From JAKANT01 sp035502095 (GTDB taxonomy: Bacteria > Pseudomonadota > Gammaproteobacteria > Burkholderiales > Burkholderiaceae_F), in assembly GCA_035502095.1 (NCBI GenBank), contig DATJUX010000043.1:248001-312000 (forward strand): 64,000 nt of DNA. Direction: 5' to 3'. Position 1 is the stretch's first letter, and every line of letters starts with the position of its first letter. This document shows positions 25,232-33,350 of this stretch, piece after piece. Under the pieces are notes generated by a model, which was not told the DNA's origin, did no database searches, and worked only from the letters and a program-made list of their open reading frames with translations. A program made the position numbers and the translations under genes.

Positions 25232-25864
25232 TCAGTCGTGCGTCTGGCCGGAAAACGGCGTCGCGTGCATCGAAGCACGCGCGGCGAACGCGTCGAACCA
25301 GGCCGAGAGCCGCGCTCTTGCGCGCCCGTCCGGCGTGACGCGGAATCCGGGCAGTGCGCGGAACTCCAGCCAGCTCAGCGTCGTGGCAAGTGCCACGTGG
25401 CCCACGTTCGGCGCCGGTCCGTCGTCGAGGTTGTGCTCCAGCCAGTCGTAGCTCCCGATGAGCTTGTTCGCGTAGCCGTCGCGCAGCGGCGCGTAGCGCA
25501 GCTCGGCCGGTCGGCGTTCCGTCTCCCAGCGCAAGCCGACGCCCGCTTCGGCCATGCCCTGGGCAACTGCCTGCAAGCGCAGGGCGAGCCAGCGCGCTTC
25601 GCCGTGACCGGGAATCAAGGGGCGCCCGGCATGCAACGTGTCGAGGTATTCGCAGATCACGTTGGAGTCGAACAGTGCCGGCGCGCCGGGACGCAATAAC
25701 ACCGGCACCTTGCCGAGCGGGTTTTGCGCGTACACCGCTTCGTTGCGCCGGGTCGGGCTCGTCTCGTGATGCACGACCTCGATGTCGCCGGCGAGGCCGA
25801 CCTCGTGGGCGAACACCAGCACCTTGCGGGCGTACGGCGAGTGCGTCTGGTAGAGAAGCTTCAT
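25232..25864 (-). CDS. Glutathione S-transferase family protein
   Basis: This 210-residue cytosolic GST has a thioredoxin-like N-terminal domain starting MKLLYQTHSPYARKVLVFAH (catalytic Ser/Tyr region SPYARK), the cis-Pro motif GKVPVLL and the glutathione-binding LFDSNVICEYL. A helical C-terminal domain follows. It resembles the YibF/GstB-like groups. It may be co-transcribed with the ATPase gene ending 23 bp upstream. The substrate is unknown; detoxification is the default reading. Confidence 0.9.
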   Translation of the reverse strand: MKLLYQTHSPYARKVLVFAHEVGLAGDIEVVHHETSPTRRNEAVYAQNPLGKVPVLLRPGAPALFDSNVICEYLDTLHAGRPLIPGHGEARWLALRLQAVAQGMAEAGVGLRWETERRPAELRYAPLRDGYANKLIGSYDWLEHNLDDGPAPNVGHVALATTLSWLEFRALPGFRVTPDGRARARLSAWFDAFAARASMHATPFSGQTHD

Positions 25865-25887
25865 GGTGTCCGGCCGGCGGGTGAGCG

Positions 25888-26922
25888 TCAGTGCGGCGGG
25901 ATGGGAAACGCGACCACCTTGAAGCGCGCGAGCACGGCCGGGTCGATCCAGCCGCTTGAGTGGGTCGTGAGGATCGCAACCCCGGCGAAACTCTCGATAC
26001 GCTGCAGCAGGTCGTTCACGTCGAGGTTGGCGTAACGATCATGCCCATCCTTCACCTCGCTGCGCTTGCCGAACAGCGCGTCGGCTTCGTCGAACAGCAG
26101 CACGGAACCGGACTGTTGCGCGTCCCGAAAGGCGGCCTCGAGGTTCTTTTCCGTCTCGCCGATGTAGCGCTTGACGACCTGGCCAAGATCGACGCGAAAG
26201 ACGTCGACATCGAGCGAACCGGCCAGCCAGTGCGCGGCGAGCGTTTTGCCCGTGCCGGAGGAGCCGCTGAAGAGCGCCGCGATCCGCGGCGGCGCCTTGC
26301 GCTGGCCGGCGTCTTCTTCCAGCCCCACGGCAGCGTGCAGGTAACGCGACCAGGCCGCGACGGTCTCTCGAGGCTGGGCGAAGGACCCCACCTCGGCATC
26401 TGGTGCGCCGGTCACCGCGAGCCACCGGTCGACGGCAGCGAGCAGGTCAACGTCGGTGCCGTCCGGCGCATGCGTGCCGTCCCCATGCCGCGCGAGCCAT
26501 TCGAGGATCGCGCCACCTGCCTCTGCCAGTGTTCGATACCGCGCGTGATGGGCGGCCCCGCCAAGCTGCGTCTCGTTCACCTGGTCGATGATCTGCCACG
26601 CGTCGCGCGCCGCGAACGCTGCGCCAACCAGCGGGCCAGCCTGGCTCGCCAGCGCGCGCGCTGCCGCTGCCACGGATGGCCGCGTCAGCGTCTGTGCGTT
26701 CAGCGCCGGTGTGCCCCGGCCGCCCTGCTGCGCGACGCTCGACACGAAGCGCAGCCAGAGATCTTCGAATTCGCGGTTCGGCTTGACCGCATCGATTGCG
26801 CCGCCGGGTGCGCCCAGCACACGCTGGTAAAGATCCCGGCGCCCGGCCGCCGACAGGCGTGATGCCTGCGCGTCCGACCGCAGCGTCGTGTGCGCCGGTC
26901 CGGAGCTCGACGAGATTCGCAT
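25888..26922 (-). CDS. AAA ATPase of eCIS type, C-terminally short and motif-degenerate
   Basis: This 344-residue protein has a non-conserved N-terminal part (~1-205) and an AAA core that matches the ATPases encoded with extracellular contractile injection systems. Walker A is GSSGTGKT (220-227), then VFRVDLGQVVKRYIGETEKN. Walker B is VLLFDEADALFG, followed by KRSEVKDGHDRYAN. The usual sensor-1 Asn is His (VAILTTHSSG), the Arg-finger pair is ARF instead of RRF, and the protein stops at VVAFPIPPH, without the helical lid. It may bind ATP without normal hydrolysis, or be a decaying gene. The tube genes of the same system type lie 7.6 kb away on the same strand. Confidence 0.75.
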   Translation of the reverse strand: MRISSSSGPAHTTLRSDAQASRLSAAGRRDLYQRVLGAPGGAIDAVKPNREFEDLWLRFVSSVAQQGGRGTPALNAQTLTRPSVAAAARALASQAGPLVGAAFAARDAWQIIDQVNETQLGGAAHHARYRTLAEAGGAILEWLARHGDGTHAPDGTDVDLLAAVDRWLAVTGAPDAEVGSFAQPRETVAAWSRYLHAAVGLEEDAGQRKAPPRIAALFSGSSGTGKTLAAHWLAGSLDVDVFRVDLGQVVKRYIGETEKNLEAAFRDAQQSGSVLLFDEADALFGKRSEVKDGHDRYANLDVNDLLQRIESFAGVAILTTHSSGWIDPAVLARFKVVAFPIPPH

Positions 26923-27153
26923 CGATTCGTCCTTGAGGTAAGGTCACGCGTGCCGGTACCGCTACCTTGCGCCGGGGCCGACACCGCTTCAAGTGCCGCG
27001 CGACCCGGGTTTTCGCGCGCCAGCGGACGGCAGCCCGGTCGACGGCGCACACAGTCAAATACGCCACTGCAGGAACAAACCGGTCAGCACGCCCGGGCGA
27101 ATATTCGCGGGCTGCGCCTTGGCGCAGAGCGTGCCGCGGCGCCGCGCTGCCGC

Positions 27154-27795
27154 TTGCGGCCCGAAAAAATCGTTTGTGTCGGCCTGAACTACGCCCGCCA
27201 TGCGCGCGAGACCAACAACCCGATCCCGAAGCTGCCGATCCTGTTCAACAAGTTCAACAACACGCTCAACGCGCACCAGGGCCGGGTCCATGTTTCGGGA
27301 GTCCCCGCGGAGCAGTTCGACTACGAGGCCGAACTCGTGGTGGTGATGGGCCGGCGCGCGGCAAACGTGAGCGAGTCCGACGCGCTGTCGTACGTGATGG
27401 GCTACGCGACCGGGAACGACTTCACGGCACGCGACCTGCAGTCACGCAGCAGCCAGTCGATGATCGGCAAGACCAATGACGGCTTCGCGCCGATCGGGCC
27501 GTTCCGGGTCGCCGCCGATCTGGTCGGCGATCCCAACGCGCTCAAGATCGAGTGCCTGGTCAACGGCGGCGTACGCCAGTCGTCGAACACCAGCGACATG
27601 GTGTTCAATTGCGCGCAGATCGTGAGCTACGCCTCGAAGCTTTTCACGCTCGAACCCGGCGACATCATCTTCACCGGCACACCCGAGGGGGTCATCGCCA
27701 GCTACCCGAAGGACAAGCAGGTGTGGCTCAAGCCGGGCGACCGGCTGGTGACGCGCATCCAGAAGCTCGGCGCGCTGGAGTTCGAACTCGCCTGA
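27154..27795 (+). CDS. Fumarylacetoacetate hydrolase (FAH) family protein
   Basis: This ~213-residue FAH-fold enzyme has KIVCVGLNYARHARETNNPI at the N-terminus, metal-binding acidic residues in FDYEAELVVVMG and GYATGNDFTARDLQ, and the closing ELEPGDIIFTGTPEGV-like segment LEPGDIIFTGTPEGVIASYP. Such enzymes hydrolyse C-C bonds of acylpyruvates or decarboxylate/isomerise related diacids. The start is uncertain. TTG 27154 begins right at the family's natural start for short members such as E. coli YcgM. The open frame extends back to 26890, but that region is Arg/Pro-rich and unlike any FAH N-terminus. The upstream end abuts the divergent AAA gene. Confidence 0.82.
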   Translation: MRPEKIVCVGLNYARHARETNNPIPKLPILFNKFNNTLNAHQGRVHVSGVPAEQFDYEAELVVVMGRRAANVSESDALSYVMGYATGNDFTARDLQSRSSQSMIGKTNDGFAPIGPFRVAADLVGDPNALKIECLVNGGVRQSSNTSDMVFNCAQIVSYASKLFTLEPGDIIFTGTPEGVIASYPKDKQVWLKPGDRLVTRIQKLGALEFELA

Positions 27796-27799
27796 ACCG

Positions 27800-28282
27800 T
27801 CACGGCTTGCCGATCAGCCTGAGTTCGAGCTGGAACGGCCCGTACGCGTCCTCGGCGGCCGTGTTCGCCGCGAGACGCAGCGCGTACCTGCCTTTCGCGC
27901 CGAGCAGGGTTTCGCCGGGCAAGCCGGCGCTCGATTGCCCGTCGGGCTGGGTGAGAACGACGTGCGCCGCGGTACCCTCCAGTTTCAGCCGCAGCGTCTC
28001 GCCCGCCGCCGCGTCGAACGAATAGCTCGCGGTCGGCTGCTCGGCGCTCAGCTGCCCCTGCAGGCGCGCCACGCGCTCACCGAGGCCGACGTCGGTGAAG
28101 ACGACCACAACCTGGCATCCCGGGCGGTCCGGCGGGCAGCGATTCTGCGCCTCCGGCGCGGGCTTCGTGCCAGCGCATGCGAGCAGCAGCGAGCAGGCGC
28201 CCGCCGCCAGCAACCCCGCGAGCGCGGCGGTCGGCGGGCGCACTCGCGACCATGCGTGGTCCGCACGAGCGTCACTTGCCAC
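27800..28282 (-). CDS. Lipoprotein of unknown function
   Basis: This 160-residue protein has an N-terminal basic stretch and a hydrophobic signal (ALAGLLAAGACSLLLACAG) with lipobox LLLAC. After a short NRCPPDRPGCQ segment (possible disulfide) it forms a beta-rich domain: SYSFDAAAGETLRLKLEGTA, VVLTQPDGQSSAGLPGE and GRYALRLAANTAAEDAYGPF. That pattern looks like a bacterial pre-peptidase C-terminal (PPC)-like sandwich used for surface binding. It is convergent with the FAH gene, four bases apart. The role is unknown. Confidence 0.7.
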   Translation of the reverse strand: MASDARADHAWSRVRPPTAALAGLLAAGACSLLLACAGTKPAPEAQNRCPPDRPGCQVVVVFTDVGLGERVARLQGQLSAEQPTASYSFDAAAGETLRLKLEGTAAHVVLTQPDGQSSAGLPGETLLGAKGRYALRLAANTAAEDAYGPFQLELRLIGKP

Positions 28283-28345
28283 GTTGTTTTCCCTGCAGGG
28301 GCCAGGCGACGGTACTTGGAGCGATTGTGACCCGGCGCGGTTCCT

Positions 28346-29485
28346 TCAAGCCGGGTGCCGCAGGAAGGCGAGCAGCACCTGATGCACGGCTTCGGGCTGC
28401 TCCTGTTGCACCCAGTGCCCGGCGCCTTCGATCAGGTGGCACGCCTGCATGCGCGTGCACGCGGTGGCCTGCATCGCTTCGAATGCGCCCGGGTTCTGAT
28501 AGACGCCCCAATCGCTGCGCCCTGCGATAAACATCGACGGCACGTCGATCGTGCGACCGGAGAAGACCTGCAACTCGGCGATGGTCCTCGCATCGGCCAT
28601 GGCGCGGTACCACTGCAGTCCACCCTGGAACCCGGTGCGTTCGTACTCGGTGCTGTAGACGCGCAGCGCGTCGTCGGGCAGCCAGCGGCAGCCGGCGATC
28701 GCCGCCGCGCCCGGCATTTCGGGAGCGACGGTCTGCGCCATGTTCCGGTCGCGGTCCATGATGTAGTAGGTGGGCATGCGCGCCAGCTCCTCCGCGCTCC
28801 AGGACTCGAGGCGGAACGGGCGGTTCTCCTGCCAGTCGGCGCTCTTGTGGTGGAAATACGCGCGCAGGAACGCGTGCACTCCCTGCGGGCAGCGCCACAT
28901 GTCGGCGTTGGCGTCCCGCGTCGAGTAGTAGAGCTGATAGTGCTTGCGCGGGCGTGGCAGCGCGGCGAGTTGTCGGTCGATGGCCGCGGCGCCGCCGGCG
29001 GGCGCACCGGGGCGCAGCGCCGGCGGCCCGCCGAACGGTGCGCTCATCAGCACGACGGAGCGGAACATGTCGGGCCTGAGCAGAGCGCACCACGCTGCGA
29101 CCAACGAACCGAAATCGTGGCCGACCACTGCGTGCGCGGCAGCAATCTCCAGGCTCGCCAGCAGGCCGAGCGCGTCGCGCACCAGGGCGAGCATGCCGAA
29201 TGCGTGCACGTCGCCGTCATAGCTCGTGTCCGATCCGGTGGTGCGCCCGTAGCCGCGCTGGTCCGGCGCGACGACGTGAAACCCCGCCGCTGCGAGCGCC
29301 GGCATCACGCGGCGCCAGCTGTACGCCAGCTCCGGAAACCCGTGCAGCAACAGCACGCACGGCCGGCCGGGCGTCTCGAATCCCGCCTCGAGCACGTGCA
29401 TCGTCAGGGGGCCGACAACCGGGACGAAACGGCTGCGCACACCGGCAGGGAGGCGTCCGGCTTCCAGCGGAGCGAGCGCACCCAT
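28346..29485 (-). CDS. Epoxide hydrolase-like alpha/beta hydrolase
   Basis: This 379-residue enzyme matches soluble epoxide hydrolases. The oxyanion-hole motif is HGFPELAYSW (HGxP), and the nucleophile Asp lies in VVGHDFGSLVAAW (instead of Ser). Cap-domain Tyr candidates are in TYYIMDRDRN and YERTGFQGGLQWYR. The acid is in IAGRSDWGVY and the catalytic His in IEGAGHWVQQEQPE. It would open epoxides to diols in the cytoplasm. ATG 29485 gives MGALAPLEAGRLPAG. It follows a small exported-protein gene on the same strand. Confidence 0.87.
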   Translation of the reverse strand: MGALAPLEAGRLPAGVRSRFVPVVGPLTMHVLEAGFETPGRPCVLLLHGFPELAYSWRRVMPALAAAGFHVVAPDQRGYGRTTGSDTSYDGDVHAFGMLALVRDALGLLASLEIAAAHAVVGHDFGSLVAAWCALLRPDMFRSVVLMSAPFGGPPALRPGAPAGGAAAIDRQLAALPRPRKHYQLYYSTRDANADMWRCPQGVHAFLRAYFHHKSADWQENRPFRLESWSAEELARMPTYYIMDRDRNMAQTVAPEMPGAAAIAGCRWLPDDALRVYSTEYERTGFQGGLQWYRAMADARTIAELQVFSGRTIDVPSMFIAGRSDWGVYQNPGAFEAMQATACTRMQACHLIEGAGHWVQQEQPEAVHQVLLAFLRHPA

Positions 29486-29514
29486 GACGCAACCGCGACA
29501 ACGCCCGTGATCGC

Positions 29515-29964
29515 CTATTCGAGCGCTTCGCTGCCGGCGGGCAGGCCGGCGCGCAGAAGCCACCAGCGCCACTTTTCGACCGCGTGGGCTGCGCCGGCGC
29601 CCGCCTCGGCCACGGGCTGGCCGGCGACCATGTGCAGCGTGATGCTGCGCGAGGCGTCGCCGCCCTTGCATACCCAGTGCCTGCGATCCTCGATGGCGCA
29701 GTCCGTGAGCTTGCCGGACGGTTCGGCGGAGGCGACGATCCAGAACAGCACTTCGCGATGCGGCTTCAAGGTACGGAAGCGGTAGCGTTCCGCGGCCCGC
29801 AGCGTGCCGCTGCAGCGGTTCGCCTGCCACTCGCCCTGGTCGCAGCGCACGGTATAGATCGTGCATTCGCCCTGCCAGGCCACCTTGTCGGTGGCCCACG
29901 CATAGGCCGCAAGCGCGGCAACCGTTGCTGTCGAGATCAGGAAGGTGCGAAATGCCCAGGACAT
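29515..29964 (-). CDS. Small exported or membrane-anchored protein, unknown function
   Basis: This 149-residue protein has one N-terminal hydrophobic segment (FLISTATVAALAAYAWATD), which is either an uncleaved anchor or a signal. The mature part has five Cys (GECTIYTVRC, NRCSGTL, LTDCAIEDRRHWVC) with even spacing, so disulfides in the periplasm are likely. The C-terminal region AVEKWRWWLLRAGLPAGSEA is amphipathic. I do not recognise a family. It sits 29 bp upstream of the epoxide hydrolase on the same strand and could share its transcript. Confidence 0.62.
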   Translation of the reverse strand: MSWAFRTFLISTATVAALAAYAWATDKVAWQGECTIYTVRCDQGEWQANRCSGTLRAAERYRFRTLKPHREVLFWIVASAEPSGKLTDCAIEDRRHWVCKGGDASRSITLHMVAGQPVAEAGAGAAHAVEKWRWWLLRAGLPAGSEALE

Positions 29965-30288
29965 CGGCGCGGGGTCTCTTGCTCGATCGTACGGACGCAG
30001 GGTAGCAATGCGCGAGGTATTCACGCCCGAGTCGCGCGCGTTCGCGCGTCGGGCCGTTGAGAGCTCTATCGGGTGTGCGGATACGCGCGAGCCGGCCAAC
30101 GCTGCGGCAGCCCGATGGTGCATCAGAACGCGATGGCACGATCCGCGCAGTGCGCAGGCACCAGCCTGGCGTCAGCTTTGCGACAGAGAATCCCGGTCTG
30201 CGCGGGTGCGCTTGCCGTTCCGAACTGCGCACGTCCGCCTGCGTCAAACCGGCGAGCTGCTGCTTGCGTCGCTCACAGGAGAGGGGGA
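29965..30288. other. Intergenic stretch between divergent genes
   Basis: This 324-bp gap separates the small exported-protein gene (leftward) and the HIT-like gene (rightward). Frames crossing it have no family resemblance. It must carry both promoters, but I see no clear -35/-10 pair; the GAGAGGGGG run just before 30289 is the ribosome site of the HIT-like gene. Confidence 0.45.
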
Positions 30289-30795
30289 ATGTTGCTCGGG
30301 CGCGTCCTCATACCTGCATTGACTTTCGCCGCCGGGGTGGCCGCCGGCGGATACCTGTTCTCGAACTCCCAGCCGAGATCCTTCCTGGCGCTGACCGACT
30401 GCGTCGCCTGCTACCGGCCGAACGATCTCGCCGGGCTGCTGGTCTCGGCGGGAATCCAGCGCGCGCCGTACCTGGTGCCGCACGTGGTGATGGAGTCGGA
30501 TCGCTGCATCGCGATCGAACATCCGTTTCCGCGCACGCGCACCCACTTCGTCGTGTTTCCGAAGAAGGACATCCGCAACATCGCCGACATCGCGCAAGGC
30601 GACGAACCCTACGTGCTCGACTGCCTGGGGATGATTCGTGCGCTCGTGCTGGAGCACGGGCTGCGCAACTATCGTGTCGTGACCAACGGCCCCGACCTGC
30701 AGGACGTCACGTATCTGCACTTTCACCTCGTGTCGGGCGAGCGGCATGCCGTGCCCGCACGCGCGAGCACCGGACGAAGTGGCGCGGATCGCTAG
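30289..30795 (+). CDS. HIT-like hydrolase with N-terminal membrane anchor
   Basis: This 168-residue protein has an N-terminal hydrophobic helix (LIPALTFAAGVAAGGYLF) followed by a HIT fold: CVACYRPNDL, then IAIEHPFPRTRTHFVVFPKK and a catalytic triad-like YLHFHLVSGER. In classical HIT proteins the motif is H-x-H-x-H; here L-H-F-H-L gives two of the three His, so activity on nucleotide phosphates is uncertain. The two N-terminal Cys could bind zinc, as in some HIT proteins. A strong purine-rich ribosome site lies just ahead of ATG 30289. An exported or membrane-attached HIT protein is unusual. Confidence 0.7.
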   Translation: MLLGRVLIPALTFAAGVAAGGYLFSNSQPRSFLALTDCVACYRPNDLAGLLVSAGIQRAPYLVPHVVMESDRCIAIEHPFPRTRTHFVVFPKKDIRNIADIAQGDEPYVLDCLGMIRALVLEHGLRNYRVVTNGPDLQDVTYLHFHLVSGERHAVPARASTGRSGADR

Positions 30796-30846
30796 CGCGG
30801 AAATTCGCCGCGGCGAGCGGAGCGGGCGAAAATCCGCGGACGTCGC

Positions 30847-31155
30847 TCAGGCCGCGTCGGCGGCTTGCGCCGGCAGCATGTCGAGCGCATCGGCGCGTCC
30901 CACGAGGACTTCCACCGAGTCGCGCGGCGGCGGCGCGCAGTCCTTCGACGACCACGCGGCAAGATACGGCGAGAAGATCTCCGCCGCTTTCGGCGAGAAG
31001 TAGTAGACGTGTCGCTCACGCGAAGCGAGCTCGAACAGGGCTGCATCGCGCGGCGCCGACGCGGTCATGAAAAGGGCGCGGAACTGGGACTGCAGTCGGA
31101 ATGCCCGCATCCGGGCAACGTCGGCATCTGTCAACTCCACCATCGACCAGCGCAC
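30847..31155 (-). CDS. Hypothetical protein
   Basis: About 102 residues, starting at GTG 31155 because GGAAGGA lies seven bases upstream; ATG 31143 and TTG 31188 are alternatives. Visible parts are VELTDADVARMRAFRLQSQF, FELASRERHVYYFSPKAAEI and FSPYLAAWSSKDC. It has no signal peptide or membrane segment, and I recognise no family. It converges with the HIT-like gene 51 bp away. The codon and amino-acid balance looks real, but the call rests on that alone. Confidence 0.45.
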   Translation of the reverse strand: MRWSMVELTDADVARMRAFRLQSQFRALFMTASAPRDAALFELASRERHVYYFSPKAAEIFSPYLAAWSSKDCAPPPRDSVEVLVGRADALDMLPAQAADAA

Positions 31156-31539
31156 GGCAACGTCCTTCCGGAACGAGAGTGCAAACAAGGCCCATCAGCC
31201 TATCGCGTTGTTCGCGCATGCGAAGTCAGCGGTCGTTCAACAAGTTGACACAACATGACGCAATCGCCTGCGACCCACGATGCGAACGCACGCGCGGCGC
31301 GGGCCTCGGTGCCCGGTGCGCGCGCTTTCGTTGGCGTCGCTGCAACGCTGAGGTCGTTCGGGATCGAGCCGGCGAGGGGCTCCCCGCGACGAGAGGTTCC
31401 AGGGCCCTAAGCGTCAGCTGTTTGTCAGCCTGCCAAAGCTGGCTGTAACCTTCTGATGCAATTTCCAATCCGCGAGCGACAAAAGGGATTCGATTCCTGT
31501 TCACACTGCGCGGCTTTGACGTTTTTGCGAAGGACGGCT
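31156..31539. other. Intergenic stretch upstream of the DUF4397 lipoprotein
   Basis: No gene is supported in these ~380 bp. The segment is less GC-rich than its surroundings near 31420-31540 and contains a possible promoter (separate entry). The open frame reaching back to 31456 lacks a signal peptide in the right place and is better explained as leader. Confidence 0.45.
31422..31449 (+). promoter_or_regulatory. Possible sigma-70 promoter of the DUF4397 lipoprotein gene
   Basis: TTGTCA (31422-31427), a 16-bp spacer and TGTAAC (31444-31449) form a moderate -35/-10 match about 90 bp before the TTG start. The spacer itself holds an imperfect inverted repeat CAGCC...GGCTG. Weak evidence only. 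Confidence 0.3.
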
Positions 31540-32817
31540 TTGAAGAAAGTACTCGAGCTCCTCGGAATCGCGGCGATCGTGTTGTTGCTTGGCGCCTGCA
31601 GCAAGGGCAATGGCAACCAGACGCCCCCGGCGAACCTGCGTTTCATCAATGGTGCGACGAACCAAAGCCTCACCGTGGTCTTGAATGGAACGGTCGAATT
31701 CGCGGGCGTCGCGGCCGAGAGCGCCAGCGCCTATACGTCGATCGCCGCCGGCACCTATACGATCTCGGTCACCGACGTCTCGGGAACGCTGGTTTCTCCT
31801 GCGGTCAACTTTGCGTTCAGCGGCAGCCAGGCGTACAGCCTGGTTGCATACGTGCGCAACGGCGCCGTCATTACTGCGCTGATCGACGACAGCCAGGTCA
31901 CGCCTCCGGCCGGATACGGCAAGTTGGGCGTCGCCAACATTTCGCCGGATTCGGGTGCACTGGACGTATACGTCGTCGCACCCGGGACGACGGATCTGTC
32001 GCAGTCGGCACCTGTGTTTCAGTCCGCCGTATTCCGCGGCTCGCCTGTCTGGACGACATTGGTGGCCGGCACGTTCGACGTGGTCGTCACCGGGGCGGGC
32101 AATCCGAGCGACGTGCGGCTGACGCTTCCGTCGGTACCCGTTGCCAATGGGCAGGTCCTCGCGCTTGCATTCATGAGCACGCCAGGCGGCTCCCTGGTCA
32201 ATGCGATGCTCGACTCGCTGAATGGCCCGGCGCAGTTCGTCAGCAACACGAATGCCCGCGTGCGCATCGTCTCGGCACTGCCCGTCAACCCCGCGACAGC
32301 GGTCACCGGGACCATCGGCACGACAACGTTGTCCTCCGTATTCGCACCGAACCCGGGGTTGTACACACTGGTCGCGGGGGGCTCGAGCACCTACTCGATC
32401 GGTGTCGGCGCTGCGCAGGTCGCGAGTCTGCCCCCGGCGACCTTCGCGGCGGGCGGGGACTTCACCATCATCGTGTACGGAACCGTGGCCACGCCGTCCG
32501 TGGCCGTCTATACCGATAACAACCAGATTCCGGTGGTCGGCGGCGACGTGAAATTGCGCCTGGTCAATGCGGCGGTCAGCGGCGGCACCGGCTTGACGCT
32601 CTACGTCAACAACGTGCAGGCCGCGAGCGACGTAGCCTACGGTGCAGCCTCGCCGTATTTCGCGGTCGCCACTTCGTCCAGTGCCCAGCTGGAACTGGTC
32701 GAGCCGTCGGTGCCACCCGTGTTTCCCCCCACGGTCCAGCTGAGCCCGTCAGGATCGGTCTACACGGTCTTCGTGATCGACAGCACCCTGACGCCCTACG
32801 TGATCAGGGACCGCTGA
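31540..32817 (+). CDS. DUF4397 domain lipoprotein (TTG start)
   Basis: This 425-residue exported lipoprotein reads MKKVLELLGIAAIVLLLGAC from the TTG at 31540: a perfect lipoprotein signal with lipobox LLGAC, and AAGGA six bases upstream. The longer frame from 31456 would bury the signal behind ~28 polar residues. The mature part has two DUF4397-like beta domains. One spans ~30-235 (LRFINGATNQSLTVVLNGTV, VAAESASAYTSIAAGTYTIS, LGVANISPDSGALDVYV) and the other spans ~240-400 (RVRIVSALPVN, LYTLVAGGSSTYSIGVGAAQ). The family is probably a surface or periplasmic adhesin-like sandwich. Its mean composition (Ser, Thr, Val, Ala) differs sharply from its Arg-rich neighbours. Confidence 0.82.
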   Translation: MKKVLELLGIAAIVLLLGACSKGNGNQTPPANLRFINGATNQSLTVVLNGTVEFAGVAAESASAYTSIAAGTYTISVTDVSGTLVSPAVNFAFSGSQAYSLVAYVRNGAVITALIDDSQVTPPAGYGKLGVANISPDSGALDVYVVAPGTTDLSQSAPVFQSAVFRGSPVWTTLVAGTFDVVVTGAGNPSDVRLTLPSVPVANGQVLALAFMSTPGGSLVNAMLDSLNGPAQFVSNTNARVRIVSALPVNPATAVTGTIGTTTLSSVFAPNPGLYTLVAGGSSTYSIGVGAAQVASLPPATFAAGGDFTIIVYGTVATPSVAVYTDNNQIPVVGGDVKLRLVNAAVSGGTGLTLYVNNVQAASDVAYGAASPYFAVATSSSAQLELVEPSVPPVFPPTVQLSPSGSVYTVFVIDSTLTPYVIRDR

Positions 32818-32846
32818 GAGGCGGCGCACCCGCACCGCCGGCTCTC
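32816..32846 (+). terminator. Weak stem-loop after the DUF4397 gene
   Basis: GAGAGGCGG and CCGCCGGCTCTC can pair around a ten-base loop with a three-base bulge, followed by TTGGTTGG. It is placed right at the stop codon. It is a possible but poor terminator. Confidence 0.3.
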
Positions 32847-32968
32847 TTGGTTGGACGCGGACGCCTTCGGCGAGCGCGCCGCGCAGCCACGCGCAGGTGC
32901 GCCCTCCCTGCGCGGTTCAACGCGTCTGAGCTCGGCGAACTACTGACGCCCCTAATGCAGACGTCGTC

Positions 32969-33226
32969 CTAACGCTCCCAGATCCGGTCCAGCGTCCGCG
33001 ACTCCGGGAAGGGTCGGGCCGCTTCGCGGCGCGCCTGGCGCGGGTCGAAACCGACGTCGCGCAGGAGATGATCATCGAGCCGATCCAGGTCGCGCCGCAT
33101 CTCGTAGTCGTGCATCCAGCGAACGAGCGTCTCTTGGACGGACTTCACCGCTCGCGTGAACAGGCCGGGTATGGACGATGCCGGCTGCGACACGGTCGCC
33201 TTGCCGACGGTTGGATTTGCTGCCAT
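32969..33226 (-). CDS. DUF1127-like small protein
   Basis: This 85-residue cytoplasmic protein has a C-terminal half RWMHDYEMRRDLDRLDDHLL followed by RDVGFDPRQARREAARPF, the YjiS/DUF1127 signature (R-x-L-x-x-L-x-D-H-x-L-x-D-I/V-G). DUF1127 proteins are short, and some bind RNA or affect small-RNA turnover and phosphate metabolism. The N-terminal SIPGLFTRAVKSVQETLV is an extended variant. It is monocistronic. ATG 33226 is followed by AANPTVGKATVSQ. Confidence 0.8.
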   Translation of the reverse strand: MAANPTVGKATVSQPASSIPGLFTRAVKSVQETLVRWMHDYEMRRDLDRLDDHLLRDVGFDPRQARREAARPFPESRTLDRIWER

Positions 33227-33350
33227 GGTCTGACCTCTCCCGAATGACAGACACAGTCTCGCAGCGCCCGATTGGCGGGCGGTTTCGGGTGACGATCCGG
33301 GGGTTGCGAATGAAATCCGCGCGCTGCGGATGTCATTGCGCGCGCCGCGC

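Noticed and set aside
17427..26922. A complete eCIS operon.
   Set aside because: Only two tube proteins and one ATPase are present; the genes between them are metabolic and regulatory, with no sheath, baseplate or spike.
26890..27153. N-terminal extension of the FAH gene.
   Set aside because: Arg/Pro-rich and unlike any FAH N-terminus; it also overlaps the start of the divergent AAA gene. The natural short-form start is near 27154.
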